Source of the DNA: an uncultured Halieaceae bacterium
Lineage (GTDB): Bacteria > Pseudomonadota > Gammaproteobacteria > Pseudomonadales > Halieaceae
Assembly (NCBI GenBank): GCA_938074045.1
Contig: CALJGI010000029.1
Coordinates: 1 to 64,000, forward strand
Direction of reading: 5' to 3'
DNA length: 64,000 nucleotides
Shown: piece after piece, positions 19,401 through 27,604 of the stretch
Position numbering within the stretch: the stretch's first letter is position 1
Layout: each line of letters starts with the position of its first letter
Position numbers and translations under genes: made by a program
Notes under the pieces: generated by a model
Database searches by the model: none
The model's input: the letters and a program-made list of their open reading frames with translations, nothing else
Told to the model about the DNA's origin: nothing

Positions 19401-19556
19401 CACAATAAAATCGGTACTGAAGGTCGGGAACATAGCCCGTTGGATAAACAGGGACGAACCCAGCCCCACAGTTACGATGATAATCATCAACAAATTGGCG
19501 GCAACGGGATTGTATGCGAACCAGGAAATAATTCCCGGCTGACGTGGATTGTTCAC
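16419..19556 (-). CDS. RND efflux pump inner-membrane permease (AcrB/HAE1-like)
   Basis: 1045 residues with the twelve-helix, two-porter-domain arrangement of hydrophobe/amphiphile efflux proteins. Seen are the first helix and YPGAAPEEVEQGV periplasmic start, proton-relay aspartates in LGIVVDDAIIIGEAAYAEQE (helix 4), the GALLVFIVLALFLEIKLAFWVMVGIPICFLG region and the repeat FMGIIALSGVVVNDSLIMVDNVN (helix 10). It uses proton-motive force to expel compounds through an outer-membrane channel. It starts at GTG 19556, overlapping the adaptor stop by four bases. No TolC-like gene is nearby. The substrate is unknown. Confidence 0.93.
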   Translation of the reverse strand: MNNPRQPGIISWFAYNPVAANLLMIIIVTVGLGSSLFIQRAMFPTFSTDFIVVNMAYPGAAPEEVEQGVVLRIEEALGDLDGIDRIESTAVESMATVFIDARDEVDVLELMNDVKNRIDGIAHFPDDAEKPIINRLEPEDLAMFVQVWGDMSEREMTQLANEVKTELAALTDVSKVSIMGIRDYEIAIEVPEHKLREYHLTLGDIARTIAASSLDLPGGSVRTRTGDIMLRTKGQAYRQGEFEQIVLKTFPDGTRLTLGDVANVNDGFADGAGFAVFNGKYSVGLQVSAVGSQDVLDTAAATRAYVDEKNATLPEGVELSTWLDVTAYLDDRISMMVRNMTLGALLVFIVLALFLEIKLAFWVMVGIPICFLGALAIFSSTLIGGSLNLMSLFGFILVLGIVVDDAIIIGEAAYAEQEIQGHSVSSIVDGALGVATPATFGVLTTICAFLPTLFIDGMFAAMPEALGWVVIFCLIFSLIESKWILPAHLAHSKPVTGGILAQIDHVQEAVNRHLKHFVQYRYKPMVERCIRRRYLTLATFISLLVLTGGLVAGGVVRYVMMPGTPSEYLQVELRMADGTPEARTLEVMVQIGRALETVQAEYLEAHPDEDAFVRHNFSTGSQRVNGYVMAELTKAENRQIGTPEVVTRWREEIGYVPGAEVLAVSYSNGPSGGAAISFDLIHNNMEVLKLAAADLEAKLREYNGLYDIRNGAAATSDEFHLDILPLGEALGLTRYDLGSQVRHAFYGAEAQRIQRGSDEVKVMVRYPLEDRRSTASLDGMFIRTPTGDSVPFHTVAKAEIRPGFNKTSRLDYQRAVEVTAEAEKDLVEPSKVVAELSQDVLPELVARYPGLHWKISGMAEEERAMIVSMFTGLALALFGIYALLAIPTRSYLQPLIIMGVIPFGIIGAVVGHIITGHILSMLSFMGIIALSGVVVNDSLIMVDNVNKAVAAGENKPTAVVNAGVRRFRAILLTSLTTFFGLVPMILETSVQAQEMIPMAVSLAFGIVFATVITLLLVPCLYMILDDLEKWRSQDELALPEAVNQA

Positions 19557-20866
19557 GATGACTGGTCGCTGTTGTCCTTATTCGGGACGTCAGCGGCCGG
19601 GGCCTGGCCCAGTTGTTCCATTGCGCTGCCCTCTGGTGATTTGAACGTAGACACCTCTGTTATAACTTCAACTAAGGTGCCATCGATAGCGCCACCGACA
19701 TTGGTCAAGCAGACGACATCACCCTGCTCGAGGCCAGCACTGACAAAAATATCCTCTCCCTCGTTACGCAGCGTTTCTATGCGGCGATTGCGCAGCCGGC
19801 TTTCTTCGTCAATCACCCAGATATAACCGCCGGCGCGCAAAATGTGACGGGGTAGTACCACTATATCGGCGTATTCGCGACCCAGTATCACGGCATTGAC
19901 AAACGTGCCCAACCGAATGGGCTGCACATCAGCTGAGAGCAGCGCATAGGGGTCGTTGATACGGGCAACGGCAAACAGAACTCGAGAGCGTTCATCGTAT
20001 ACGCCTTCGGTGCGTTGCAGCGCCGCCTGCCAGTGTTGTTCAACGCCGTTGTTGTCGATGTACAGGTCGACCACCGGCACGGACTGACCGGCATAGCCAC
20101 CCACGCCTGGAAGTTCCAGATAATCCAGTTTGCTCTGTGGCACAGCCAGTCGCACCTCAGCATAGTCCACAGCAAACAACCTCACAACACCTGTGCCGGG
20201 AGAAACATACTGTCCCAGTTCCGCCAGCTTTTCCTTTACCAGCGCTGTGTAAGGCGCGCGAATCACGGTGCGATTGAGGTCATCTTCCGCATTGCGGAGC
20301 TCTGCCTGAGCGGACAACAACCGCGCCTCGGCTTGCGCTAATTGCGGCTTACGTAAATACAGGCTGGTTGCTTCTTCAGTCCGCTGGGATCGATTGGGGA
20401 GATTCTTCCATTCTCTAAAAGCAACGTCTGCCCGACCCTTTTCCTGGATCAGGGCACTCTCGGCCTCTGCCACTGCTGCGCGGGCGCGCAGCAGTTGCGC
20501 CTGATAATCCCGATCATCTATACGCGCTATCAGCGCACCTTTCTCCAAATACCCACCCGCATGAAATGACGGAGACACCTCCAATATCCTGCCGGCAACC
20601 TCAGCCACCACTGGAGTTTCAGTATGTGCCGTCACCGTGCCCTGCGCGCGAACCGGAATCCGCAGTGCCTGCTTCTGCACACGCGCTGCCTCAACCTGCA
20701 CTACCCTCACCACCGCTTCTTTCATCTCATTCGGTGGTCTGTTCAGATACAACAGGTAGCTCACTGCTGTTGCAGACAACAACAGTAGAACAGGGAGCAA
20801 CATTTTGAACTTGGATTGTTTCAAACGACCTTCCACTGCGTTTTCTGGGCGCGCTTTATACCACAC
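19553..20866 (-). CDS. RND periplasmic adaptor (HlyD/AcrA family)
   Basis: 437 residues. A membrane anchor (MLLPVLLLLSATAVSYLLYL, about 22-41) is followed by the lipoyl half-motifs TVTAHTETPVVAEVAGRILEVSPSF and IRAPYTALVKEKLAELGQYV. Between them is a helical hairpin rich in Ala/Glu (LLRARAAVAEAESALIQEKG). The beta-barrel follows. It would link the RND permease to an outer-membrane channel. It is the first gene of the two-gene pump operon. The start is uncertain: GTG 20866 is the longest option and GTG 20836 is a second. Confidence 0.9.
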   Translation of the reverse strand: MWYKARPENAVEGRLKQSKFKMLLPVLLLLSATAVSYLLYLNRPPNEMKEAVVRVVQVEAARVQKQALRIPVRAQGTVTAHTETPVVAEVAGRILEVSPSFHAGGYLEKGALIARIDDRDYQAQLLRARAAVAEAESALIQEKGRADVAFREWKNLPNRSQRTEEATSLYLRKPQLAQAEARLLSAQAELRNAEDDLNRTVIRAPYTALVKEKLAELGQYVSPGTGVVRLFAVDYAEVRLAVPQSKLDYLELPGVGGYAGQSVPVVDLYIDNNGVEQHWQAALQRTEGVYDERSRVLFAVARINDPYALLSADVQPIRLGTFVNAVILGREYADIVVLPRHILRAGGYIWVIDEESRLRNRRIETLRNEGEDIFVSAGLEQGDVVCLTNVGGAIDGTLVEVITEVSTFKSPEGSAMEQLGQAPAADVPNKDNSDQSS

Positions 20867-20952
20867 CCCATAGAAGCCTTACAGCGCCCATACTGCGGCT
20901 TATTTCACAGTGTGCCATTGTTCGACAAACATGGGATTAATTATTAGTAATG

Positions 20953-20976
20953 ATGGGCCCCTATTATTGGACCCAT
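20953..20976 (-). terminator. Hairpin downstream of the anti-sigma gene
   Basis: ATGGGCCC pairs with GGACCCAT (one wobble) around an 8-base loop. On the minus strand it lies 14 bases past the anti-sigma stop and is followed by the A/T-rich CATTACTAATAATTAAT. There is no clean U-tract, so it is only a candidate terminator. Confidence 0.4.
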
Positions 20977-20989
20977 AACCACTAACCCC

Positions 20990-21649
20990 CTATTGTGCGT
21001 GCAGACGCAAAAAAGGGTTCAGCGGACGATAATTCCACTGTGTGAATCGAATCGGAGCGTCCAGCACACCGATACAAATGCAGTCTGCGGCCTGAGCAGC
21101 CGTGGGGGAATGTTTGTGCTCAGCAGCGCGAATCAAAAAATCTCCTTGCTGGTAAACACCATCTTCATCGGAAAAACTACCCTCCATAACCAGCGTGAGC
21201 TCCGTTCCACGATGGGTGTGTTCAGGAATGCTACCGCCGGCTTTAATGTGATACAGGGCCAGCTCATGGGCCGGATCGCCAGTCTGCAGATGACTTATCT
21301 GCAGCGCAGAACCTATACTCCGCCACTCGAGATCAGCATAGTCACCCTTCATTAGGCGTTGTAACAGGGCCGGATGATCGTCGAGATCGAGGGTATCGCC
21401 ACCCAAGGCATAACTAAGCGGCGGAGCTTCATCCAGGCGAGCCATAACTGATTCCAGCAAATCCTCACCCACATCTGCGGGCTGCAGCTTTTCAAACATA
21501 CCGGCACCGATCTGCTGCAATTGCTTCGATTGTCGCTGACACTGCTCGCAGTACCCAAGGTGCATCGATACACAAACCGATTGCGCCAGCGGCAGTGAAC
21601 CAGCAGAAAAATCATTCAATAAACGCGTGTCTGGATGGAAATTAACCAT
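20990..21649 (-). CDS. chrR: ChrR-like zinc anti-sigma factor with cupin domain
   Basis: 219 residues. The N-terminal anti-sigma domain has the zinc ligand pattern His5, His30, Cys34, Cys37, spaced like the four zinc ligands I recall for Rhodobacter ChrR. The C-terminal cupin (about 110-205) has GGSIPEHTHRGTELTLVMEGSFSDEDGVYQQGDF and later His residues (AAEHKHSP). In that system ChrR holds the RpoE-type sigma factor inactive until singlet oxygen triggers its release. The gene begins five bases after the sigma gene stop, so the pair is coexpressed and probably autoregulated from the divergent promoter at 22295-22324. Confidence 0.92.
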   Translation of the reverse strand: MVNFHPDTRLLNDFSAGSLPLAQSVCVSMHLGYCEQCQRQSKQLQQIGAGMFEKLQPADVGEDLLESVMARLDEAPPLSYALGGDTLDLDDHPALLQRLMKGDYADLEWRSIGSALQISHLQTGDPAHELALYHIKAGGSIPEHTHRGTELTLVMEGSFSDEDGVYQQGDFLIRAAEHKHSPTAAQAADCICIGVLDAPIRFTQWNYRPLNPFLRLHAQ

Positions 21650-21654
21650 GAGTT

Positions 21655-22239
21655 CTACTTTTCAACCTGTATCTGTAATTTTTTCATTGCGAGACGAACC
21701 CGCGATTTCACCGTTCCGAGAGGTAAGTCCAGGTCCTCAGCAACTTCGCTGTGAGACTTACCCTCCATGTAAATCTTCGCCAGAATCTGCGCCTGGTCAT
21801 GGGGCAATTGCGACAACAGCATCTTCACTTGCTGCGCGTCCCGTTTTTGCTGAACAGCGGCAAAAAGACTATCCTCAGTTTCTTCCGACCACACATCCCC
21901 CGCATTCAGCGGCGTGTCGAACTTCTGTAGCCGCCGAAACATGTCCGTACGGCAATTCCTTGCAATTGTATAGATCCATGTACTGGCAGAGGCCTTGCTG
22001 GCATCAAAACGCTCAGCTTTCTGCCAAACTTTGAGCATCACCTCTTGCACGAGTTCATCGGCGTGTGCCGCCGCCATTGCAGACCCAGCGTGGGCGAAAG
22101 ACTTCACGAGTGGCGCAAAATGCCGAAACAACGAGGCAAAAGCTTGGCGATCTTGCTCTGCGCCGATCCTCACCAAGCAGTGGCTCCATTCGTCATCGCG
22201 AACCCCGGTTGGGGGCGCCTCATCATTGGCCACTGTCAT
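21655..22239 (-). CDS. rpoE: ECF RNA polymerase sigma factor, RpoE/ECF11-type partner of ChrR
   Basis: 194 residues from ATG 22239, preceded by an AAGGAA ribosome site; an in-frame TTG lies four codons upstream. Region 2 (FASLFRHFAPLVKSFAHAG, then ADELVQEVMLKVWQKAERFDASKASASTWIYTIARN) binds core polymerase and the -10. Region 4 (LPHDQAQILAKIYMEGKSHSEVAEDLDLPLGTVKSRVRLAMKKL) carries the helix-turn-helix for the -35. The following ChrR-like gene identifies it as a singlet-oxygen/organic-peroxide stress sigma. Likely targets are its own operon, the divergent fatty-acid operon and folE/SDR. Confidence 0.92.
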   Translation of the reverse strand: MTVANDEAPPTGVRDDEWSHCLVRIGAEQDRQAFASLFRHFAPLVKSFAHAGSAMAAAHADELVQEVMLKVWQKAERFDASKASASTWIYTIARNCRTDMFRRLQKFDTPLNAGDVWSEETEDSLFAAVQQKRDAQQVKMLLSQLPHDQAQILAKIYMEGKSHSEVAEDLDLPLGTVKSRVRLAMKKLQIQVEK

Positions 22240-22294
22240 CGCTTCCTTCAAGTGAAGTTATCCTCTCCTGGCTTGTATGATCCACACTTGAGCA

Positions 22295-22324
22295 TTATTA
22301 CGCGCAACTGCACTGACTGGATCA
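22295..22324 (-). promoter_or_regulatory. Predicted sigma-E (ECF11) promoter of rpoE-chrR
   Basis: Minus strand: -35 TGATCC at 22324-22319, exactly 18 bases, then -10 TAATAA at 22300-22295. The expected start of transcription is near 22288, giving a leader of about 50 nt before ATG 22239. The pattern TGATCC-N18-TA is what I recall for Rhodobacter sigma-E promoters. It implies autoregulation. Confidence 0.75.
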
Positions 22325-22348
22325 CCACGAATCGGTTTACAGTCGTGA

Positions 22349-22378
22349 TGATCCACTTTTAGACAGCACACGTAAATA
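22349..22378 (+). promoter_or_regulatory. Predicted sigma-E (ECF11) promoter of the fatty-acid operon
   Basis: Plus strand: -35 TGATCC at 22349-22354, exactly 18 bases, then -10 TAAATA at 22373-22378. The start site would be near 22385 and the first gene ATG at 22409, a short leader. It faces away from the rpoE promoter. The two -35 boxes lie 24 bases apart. Confidence 0.75.
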
Positions 22379-22408
22379 GATGAACACTCATCACCGATGG
22401 TTTACAGC

Positions 22409-23689
22409 ATGAAAATTGCCGTTATTGGTTCGGGAATATCGGGGCTGGCAAGCGCCTACTACCTCAATCCGACCCACGATGTGCAGGTCTTCGAGGCAAA
22501 TCGCTATATTGGTGGGCACACGGCAACAGTAGATGTCTCCCTCGGCGGCTGCGGCTATGCCGTCGATACGGGTTTCATCGTCTACAACGACTGGACATAC
22601 CCAAACTTCATCGCCCTGATGGAAGAACTGGGAGTCACCAACCGCCCAACCGAGATGAGTTTCAGCTACCGAGATTTGCCCACCGGGCTTGAATACGCTG
22701 GCAGCGATGTCAACACGCTGTTCGCGCAACGTCGCAACCTGCTGTCGCCCCGCTTCTACGGGATGATCAAGGACATTTTGCGCTTCAATCGGGAATCGAT
22801 TGCCGATCTGGATGCGGGGCGCGTCGCCTGTGATGTGAGCCTTGGCACTTACCTGCGCGAGAAAAAGTACGGCCAGGCATTCCGCGACTACTATCTTATA
22901 CCGATGGGTTCGGCAATATGGTCGGCGGAATCGCCAACCATGTTGGACTTCCCCCTACATTTCTTCCTGCGCTTTTTCAAAAATCACGGGCTGCTGAGTG
23001 TCACCAATCGCCCACAGTGGAGGACGATCGAAGGGGGATCTCGGGAGTACATAGGGCCCTTGACGGCAAACTTCAGACACAAGATCAGAACCAATACCCC
23101 GGTCCTGGGGGTGACACGGCGGGACAACGAGGTGCTGATCAAGCTACCGGAGGACCAGCAGGAACGCTTTGATCACGTCATATTCGCATGCCACAGCGAC
23201 CAGGCACTGAATCTGCTCACAGACCCCAGTGATGCAGAACGCCGCATACTCTCGGCCATTCCCTATCAAAACAACGAGGTTATCCTGCATACCGATACCC
23301 GGCTCTTACCAAAGAGTCGCAGAGCCTGGTCGAGCTGGAATTACCTCGGCACCGGTGAGAGCACACGCGCGACTGCCACCTACAACATGAATATACTGCA
23401 GGGCATAAAAGCTCCTGAAACCTTCTGTGTCACCCTGAATACCACCGCGGCCATAAACCCACACAAAATCCTGGGTCGCTTCAATTACAGCCATCCAGTC
23501 TTTACACTATCTGGTATGCAAGCACAGTCGCGTTGGGACAATATTGATACCGCCAGGACCTCCTACTGCGGTGCCTACTGGCGCAATGGATTTCACGAGG
23601 ACGGCGTGTTCAGTGCACTGCGGGTGGCTGATCGTATCAACGGCACCAACAGAGCAGCTGCCCCAACCTTAATGGAGTCGGCCGCGTGA
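22409..23689 (+). CDS. FAD-dependent oxidoreductase (amine oxidase fold) of the CFA locus
   Basis: 426 residues from ATG 22409. The ATG at 22397 is in frame, but MKIAVIGSGISGLASAYYL is the conserved family start. Dinucleotide-binding GSGISGL is at 7-13, followed by EANRYIGGHTATVDV (FAD ribose site) and the fixed segment VDTGFIVYNDWTYPNF. Relatives are always next to DUF1365 and cyclopropane-fatty-acid-synthase-like genes. In Rhodobacter such genes belong to the sigma-E regulon and are tied to modified (furan-type) fatty acids. The last codons overlap the next start (GTGA). I would expect a lipid-modifying oxidoreductase. Confidence 0.85.
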   Translation: MKIAVIGSGISGLASAYYLNPTHDVQVFEANRYIGGHTATVDVSLGGCGYAVDTGFIVYNDWTYPNFIALMEELGVTNRPTEMSFSYRDLPTGLEYAGSDVNTLFAQRRNLLSPRFYGMIKDILRFNRESIADLDAGRVACDVSLGTYLREKKYGQAFRDYYLIPMGSAIWSAESPTMLDFPLHFFLRFFKNHGLLSVTNRPQWRTIEGGSREYIGPLTANFRHKIRTNTPVLGVTRRDNEVLIKLPEDQQERFDHVIFACHSDQALNLLTDPSDAERRILSAIPYQNNEVILHTDTRLLPKSRRAWSSWNYLGTGESTRATATYNMNILQGIKAPETFCVTLNTTAAINPHKILGRFNYSHPVFTLSGMQAQSRWDNIDTARTSYCGAYWRNGFHEDGVFSALRVADRINGTNRAAAPTLMESAA

Positions 23690-24447
23690 AAAGCGCTATC
23701 TATCATGGCACGGTACGTCATCGACGTTACGCGCCAAGAGAACATCAATTCAGCTACCAGGTATTTATGCTCTATCTAGATCTCGACGAGCTACCGGAGC
23801 TATTTGACGGTGTCCCTGGATGGTCGGCCAAGCATCCCGCCCTGGCGCAATTTCGCCGGAAGGACTTTCTCGGAGATGCAGATATTGCCCTTGCTGATGC
23901 GGTACGCCAGCGCGTGACCTCTGAGACCGGGATAACCCCCGAGGGCCCGATCCGCATGCTGGCGAACCTACGCTACTTCGGTTACATCATGAACCCCATC
24001 ACCTGCTACTATTGTTTTGAAGATGATGGAGAAACACTGCAGTTCATCGTCGCCGAAGTAAATAACACACCCTGGGATGAACGGCACAGTTACGTGCTCA
24101 CAGCAGACGGATCAAACACGCTCAATACTCGCTTTGACAAGGATTTTCATGTCTCGCCATTCCATCCCATGGACATGGAATACACCTGGAGCAGCAATAC
24201 GCCGGGACCACAACTGGCCCTGCACATGGCAAACATGAAGCATGGACGCCTGGTTTTTGACGCAACGCTGGCTCTGCAACACCAGACAGCCACAGCAAAA
24301 AACCTGGTCAGCGCCCTGGCGAAACACCCGTTTATGACGGCAAAAGTAGGTCTGGCCATCTACTGGCAGGCTCTGCGGCTCTGGTTTAAGCGTCTTCCGA
24401 TCTACACCAATCCATCTACACTCATCAACACCAAGGATTCCTTATGA
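23686..24447 (+). CDS. DUF1365 family protein
   Basis: 253 residues from GTG 23686. The N-terminus KSAIYHGTVRHRRYAPREHQFSYQVFMLYLDLDEL is diagnostic for DUF1365, as are IRMLANLRYFGYIMNPITCYYCF and the FDKDFHVSPFHPMDMEYTW segment. No enzymatic activity is established to my knowledge. Its strict linkage to the FAD protein and to CFA-type methyltransferases suggests a role in making or handling methylated/furan fatty acids. It is coupled at both ends by four-base overlaps with its neighbours. Confidence 0.9.
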   Translation: MKSAIYHGTVRHRRYAPREHQFSYQVFMLYLDLDELPELFDGVPGWSAKHPALAQFRRKDFLGDADIALADAVRQRVTSETGITPEGPIRMLANLRYFGYIMNPITCYYCFEDDGETLQFIVAEVNNTPWDERHSYVLTADGSNTLNTRFDKDFHVSPFHPMDMEYTWSSNTPGPQLALHMANMKHGRLVFDATLALQHQTATAKNLVSALAKHPFMTAKVGLAIYWQALRLWFKRLPIYTNPSTLINTKDSL

Positions 24448-25700
24448 ACGACATCAGTGTCAGCCAGGTAGTGCTACCTGCTAAACACCGAAAACCTAAC
24501 GGCAGCATCTTCAGGAGCGCTGCGCATCATCTCTTCAGCGGCATCAAAATCGGATCTCTTACCATCCATGACGACAGCACTGTCTCGTGTTTTGGCCAAA
24601 CTTCAGCTGCGGAACAACCGCACGCTGAAGTCTATGTTCACGATCAAGCCATGTATCGCGAGATTCTCACGGGCGGCAGCATTGGCGCGGGTGAATCCTA
24701 TATGCTGCGACACTGGTCCACACCTGATCTCGTTGCCGTAATCAGGTTGTTCTCGGCTAATATGTCTACGGTTGAGGCCATGGACAACAACAACAGCTTC
24801 CTTAACAGAGTCTTGCAGCGCATTGGCCACACTCTTAAGTTGAATAATCTCCGCGGTTCGCGTCGGAACATCGCGGCACACTACGATCTTGGCAATGATT
24901 TTTTCAAGCTTTTCCTCGATCGGGAAATGATGTATTCAGCCGCCATTTTTCCAACAGAAGAGGCAACACTGGAGGAAGCTGCGCTGCACAAACTGGAAGC
25001 AACCTGCCAAAAACTGCGGTTGCAACCCACAGATCATTTGCTGGAGATCGGTACAGGTTGGGGAGGCATGGCACTGTACGCCGCAACCCACTTTGGCTGT
25101 CGGGTGACTACGACGACATTATCGCGTGAGCAGTATGAATACACACTGGCTCGTGTCACTGAGGCTGGTCTGGAGGACCGCATTGAAGTGTTGCTGCACG
25201 ACTATCGAGAACTGACCGGCGTATACGACAAATTGGTTTCTATCGAAATGATCGAAGCGGTCGGTCACCGCTATTATCGGGATTACTTTGCCCAATGCAG
25301 CGATCTGCTGAAACCCGGCGGCCTTATGGTTCTGCAGGCGATCACCATAGCAGACCAACGATTTCTGGCTGCCAGCTCCAGTGTGGATTTTATCCAGCAA
25401 TATATTTTCCCGGGGGGTTCACTGCCCTCGGTAGCGGTTATCAGTAAGCATATCGCGGAGGACACCAATATGCAGATTATCGGCCTGCATGATATAACGG
25501 ATGACTACGCTCGCACACTGGCCAGCTGGCGCGAGAGATTTCTTCAACAACTCCATGTGGTGCGGGAACAGGGCTTCGATGAGCTGTTCATTCGTATGTG
25601 GGAGTTCTACCTTGGCTACTGTGAAGGTGGCTTTAGGGAGCGAATCATTGGCACTGTGCAGCTGACGATCGCCAAACCAGGATTTAGATTCAGGCAATGA
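24444..25700 (+). CDS. Cyclopropane-fatty-acid-synthase-like phospholipid methyltransferase
   Basis: 418 residues. SAM-dependent enzyme that adds a carbon across double bonds of membrane acyl chains. N-terminal lipid-binding region, then AHYDLGNDFFKLFLDREMMYSAAIF (about 150-175), SAM motif LLEIGTGWGGMALYAA (about 200-215) and later SIEMIEAVGHRYYRDYFAQCSDLLKPGG with the conserved Glu, then SVDFIQQYIFPGG and WREFRF-like ASWRERF. Full length is comparable to E. coli Cfa (382) with an extended N-terminus. The operon position behind a sigma-E promoter points to membrane protection against singlet oxygen. Confidence 0.92.
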   Translation: MNDISVSQVVLPAKHRKPNGSIFRSAAHHLFSGIKIGSLTIHDDSTVSCFGQTSAAEQPHAEVYVHDQAMYREILTGGSIGAGESYMLRHWSTPDLVAVIRLFSANMSTVEAMDNNNSFLNRVLQRIGHTLKLNNLRGSRRNIAAHYDLGNDFFKLFLDREMMYSAAIFPTEEATLEEAALHKLEATCQKLRLQPTDHLLEIGTGWGGMALYAATHFGCRVTTTTLSREQYEYTLARVTEAGLEDRIEVLLHDYRELTGVYDKLVSIEMIEAVGHRYYRDYFAQCSDLLKPGGLMVLQAITIADQRFLAASSSVDFIQQYIFPGGSLPSVAVISKHIAEDTNMQIIGLHDITDDYARTLASWRERFLQQLHVVREQGFDELFIRMWEFYLGYCEGGFRERIIGTVQLTIAKPGFRFRQ

Positions 25701-25701
25701 C

Positions 25702-26208
25702 ATGAAGGATAAACTGATAAACGGCGCTCTTTTCAACGCCAGCTGGTTGTTGATTGTCATGACGCATTCCAGTGCCTTGGCGCCTGTAATCGTCGCCGTG
25801 CATCTCGCGGTACATTTTTCGTTGCACAGACCCAGGATACAAGAAATTCAATTGATACTGGGGGTATCCTTAGCCGGCTTCGTTATCGATCAATCACTGT
25901 TTTTTTTGGGCGTTTTCGAGGGCGAAAACGACACCTTGCTAGCACCTTTGTGGTTCAGCTGTCTCTGGATAATCCTCGCCACAACACTTTGTCACGCCTT
26001 TAGCGACCTCAACAAAAACCTGGCCCTGGGTGCGGCACTGGGCGCAGCCGGCGCCTGGTTCAGCTATCAGGCGGGTGTTTCATTGACACCGCTGCAATTC
26101 GCAGATCCAGTCATCGGTCCCATTCAGATGGCAACACTGTGGGCGGCGATCTTTCCAGTGCTGTTGTATTTCGCTCGCCCCCGTCTCAGCGGTGTTGCCG
26201 CGGGATGA
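25702..26208 (+). CDS. DUF2878 membrane protein
   Basis: 168 residues, mostly hydrophobic, with about five predicted helices. NGALFNASWLLIVMTHSSALAPVIVAVHLAVHF, DQSLFFLGVFEGE and LAPLWFSCLWIILATTLCHAFSDL match DUF2878, a small inner-membrane family commonly found beside CFA-synthase/DUF1365 genes. No biochemical role is known to me. It starts one base after the upstream stop and overlaps the next gene by four bases (ATGA). Confidence 0.8.
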   Translation: MKDKLINGALFNASWLLIVMTHSSALAPVIVAVHLAVHFSLHRPRIQEIQLILGVSLAGFVIDQSLFFLGVFEGENDTLLAPLWFSCLWIILATTLCHAFSDLNKNLALGAALGAAGAWFSYQAGVSLTPLQFADPVIGPIQMATLWAAIFPVLLYFARPRLSGVAAG

Positions 26209-26897
26209 GAACCGCTTCAGTGCTCCTACTTGTCCTTTGCTTGCTCGCATTTTCGAGCGAGACGGTTGTAGCTTTCGATATAGTCGGCGAAGCTAGGGAT
26301 GTTGCCTCGGGGGACCTGCTTTACCACGAGCAACACAATTGTAATTCCAGGGGTACCACCTGCCTGGTGTCCTATCTCGACACAGACGGCGCGCTGTTCG
26401 CGCAAAAACAAGTCGATTACAGCGCGAGCCTCTCAGCACCTTCACTGACATTCGAGGATTTTCGGACTGAAACTATCGTCCAGGTTGTCCGCCCGCCCCG
26501 TCCGGGACTGGTTATAGATGCCGGATTTGATCATTTTGTGCGCATGCACTGGACTGAATTGGATGCCGGCGTTCGTCTCCCTTTCCAATTTTTGCCAGCG
26601 GGAAGAGACGCTCCTCTCAACATGATCGCCAGTCGTGCCCTTCGCTCGAACTGCCCGGCCACACAGCTTTGCCTGCAGATTGCGCTTCAGTCCCGCCTGT
26701 TCTCTCTCTTCGTGGACCCAATCCGCCTCACTTATACCCGCGCCACCCGTCGATTACTGCGTTACACCGGCCTCAGCAATATCGCCGATGCCGCTGGCGG
26801 CACCCTTGATGTAGATATCTTTTACACTTACCTCGCTGCAACTGACCCCAGCCCGCCTAAGCCAGAAACTCTGCCCGCAGTGAGCGATCAGTCTTAA
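26205..26897 (+). CDS. Exported protein of unknown function, last gene of the CFA operon
   Basis: 230 residues from ATG 26205. A clear signal peptide ([22 protein letters not shown]) is followed by a mature part beginning [21 protein letters not shown]. It has several Cys residues (CNSRGTTC, then CPATQLC), suggesting disulfides outside the cytoplasm. I do not recognise a family. Position after CFA/DUF1365/DUF2878 with an ATGA overlap implies a periplasmic partner in the same lipid pathway. The 3' end overlaps the convergent folE by 41 bases. Confidence 0.7.
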   Translation: MRTASVLLLVLCLLAFSSETVVAFDIVGEARDVASGDLLYHEQHNCNSRGTTCLVSYLDTDGALFAQKQVDYSASLSAPSLTFEDFRTETIVQVVRPPRPGLVIDAGFDHFVRMHWTELDAGVRLPFQFLPAGRDAPLNMIASRALRSNCPATQLCLQIALQSRLFSLFVDPIRLTYTRATRRLLRYTGLSNIADAAGGTLDVDIFYTYLAATDPSPPKPETLPAVSDQS

Positions 26898-27537
26898 ACT
26901 GACCACCCAGCGCCATTGTATTGGTGCGACTGCCGGCATCCATCACTCCCCGCGCCTTGACACAGTAGTGCATGGCATTAATGCTGACGGCGACGTCTTT
27001 GGTATCCAGCAGAGTCTGCAGGGCAACCATTATCTGCCGCGTCAGTCTCTCTTGCACCTGAGGCCGTTGCGAGAAGAACCGCACAATGCGATTAATTTTG
27101 GACAACCCGATGATCTTTGACGTGGGGCGATACGCGACCCGGGCATAACCGTCTATGGTGACGAAATGGTGCTCACATGTGCTGGTCAGGCTCACGTCGT
27201 CTATGGTTACTGTTTCATCCAATCCCATCTTGTTATCAATGGCCGTTATTTTCGGGAATTGTCCATAATCCAGGCCAGAGAAAATCTCATCAACATACAT
27301 CCTCGCAATCCGCTGAGGCGTGTCCCTTAAACTGTCATCATTCAGATCCAGACCAAGCGTGCGCATCACATCCGTGAAAGAAGAGGTCAGCTGATTACAC
27401 TTTTCATCCCGGGTCAAACCAACGGGCACCACAGGCGTTTCCAGTCCATTTTCAATCAGCGCTCGCCGAACAAGCTCTGCTTCGCGCGACAATCCATCAT
27501 TTGTTTCATCGCCGCACTCCAAAATTGCCATCTCCAT
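26857..27537 (-). CDS. folE: GTP cyclohydrolase I
   Basis: 226 residues from ATG 27537, with a GGGGGAG ribosome site; the frame is open further upstream but the family length is ~222. Converts GTP to dihydroneopterin triphosphate, first step of folate/pterin synthesis. Zn ligands are in [13 protein letters not shown] and [32 protein letters not shown] and the C-terminal end complete the fold. The gene is divergent from the SRPBCC-SDR gene. A sigma-E-like promoter precedes it (27564-27593), so pterin supply, for instance for photolyase cofactor, may be stress-induced. Confidence 0.95.
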   Translation of the reverse strand: MEMAILECGDETNDGLSREAELVRRALIENGLETPVVPVGLTRDEKCNQLTSSFTDVMRTLGLDLNDDSLRDTPQRIARMYVDEIFSGLDYGQFPKITAIDNKMGLDETVTIDDVSLTSTCEHHFVTIDGYARVAYRPTSKIIGLSKINRIVRFFSQRPQVQERLTRQIMVALQTLLDTKDVAVSINAMHYCVKARGVMDAGSRTNTMALGGQFKTDRSLRAEFLA

Positions 27538-27563
27538 TAGGCTTCTCCCCCGGTTATTTGTAG

Positions 27564-27593
27564 TTGTTACGGAAATTATCCCGGATCGGATTA
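27564..27593 (-). promoter_or_regulatory. Possible sigma-E promoter of folE
   Basis: Minus strand: TAATCC (one mismatch to TGATCC) at 27593-27588, 18 bases, then TAACAA at 27569-27564. A start near 27557 would give a 20-nt leader before ATG 27537. Spacing and -10 match the two stronger promoters at 22.3 kb; the -35 is weaker. Confidence 0.45.
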
Positions 27594-27604
27594 CAACAGC
27601 ATGG

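Noticed and set aside
22279..22308. Third TGATCC box between rpoE and the CFA operon
   Set aside because: At 18 bases spacing the downstream sequence is GCGCAA, not a -10, so it is not called a promoter.
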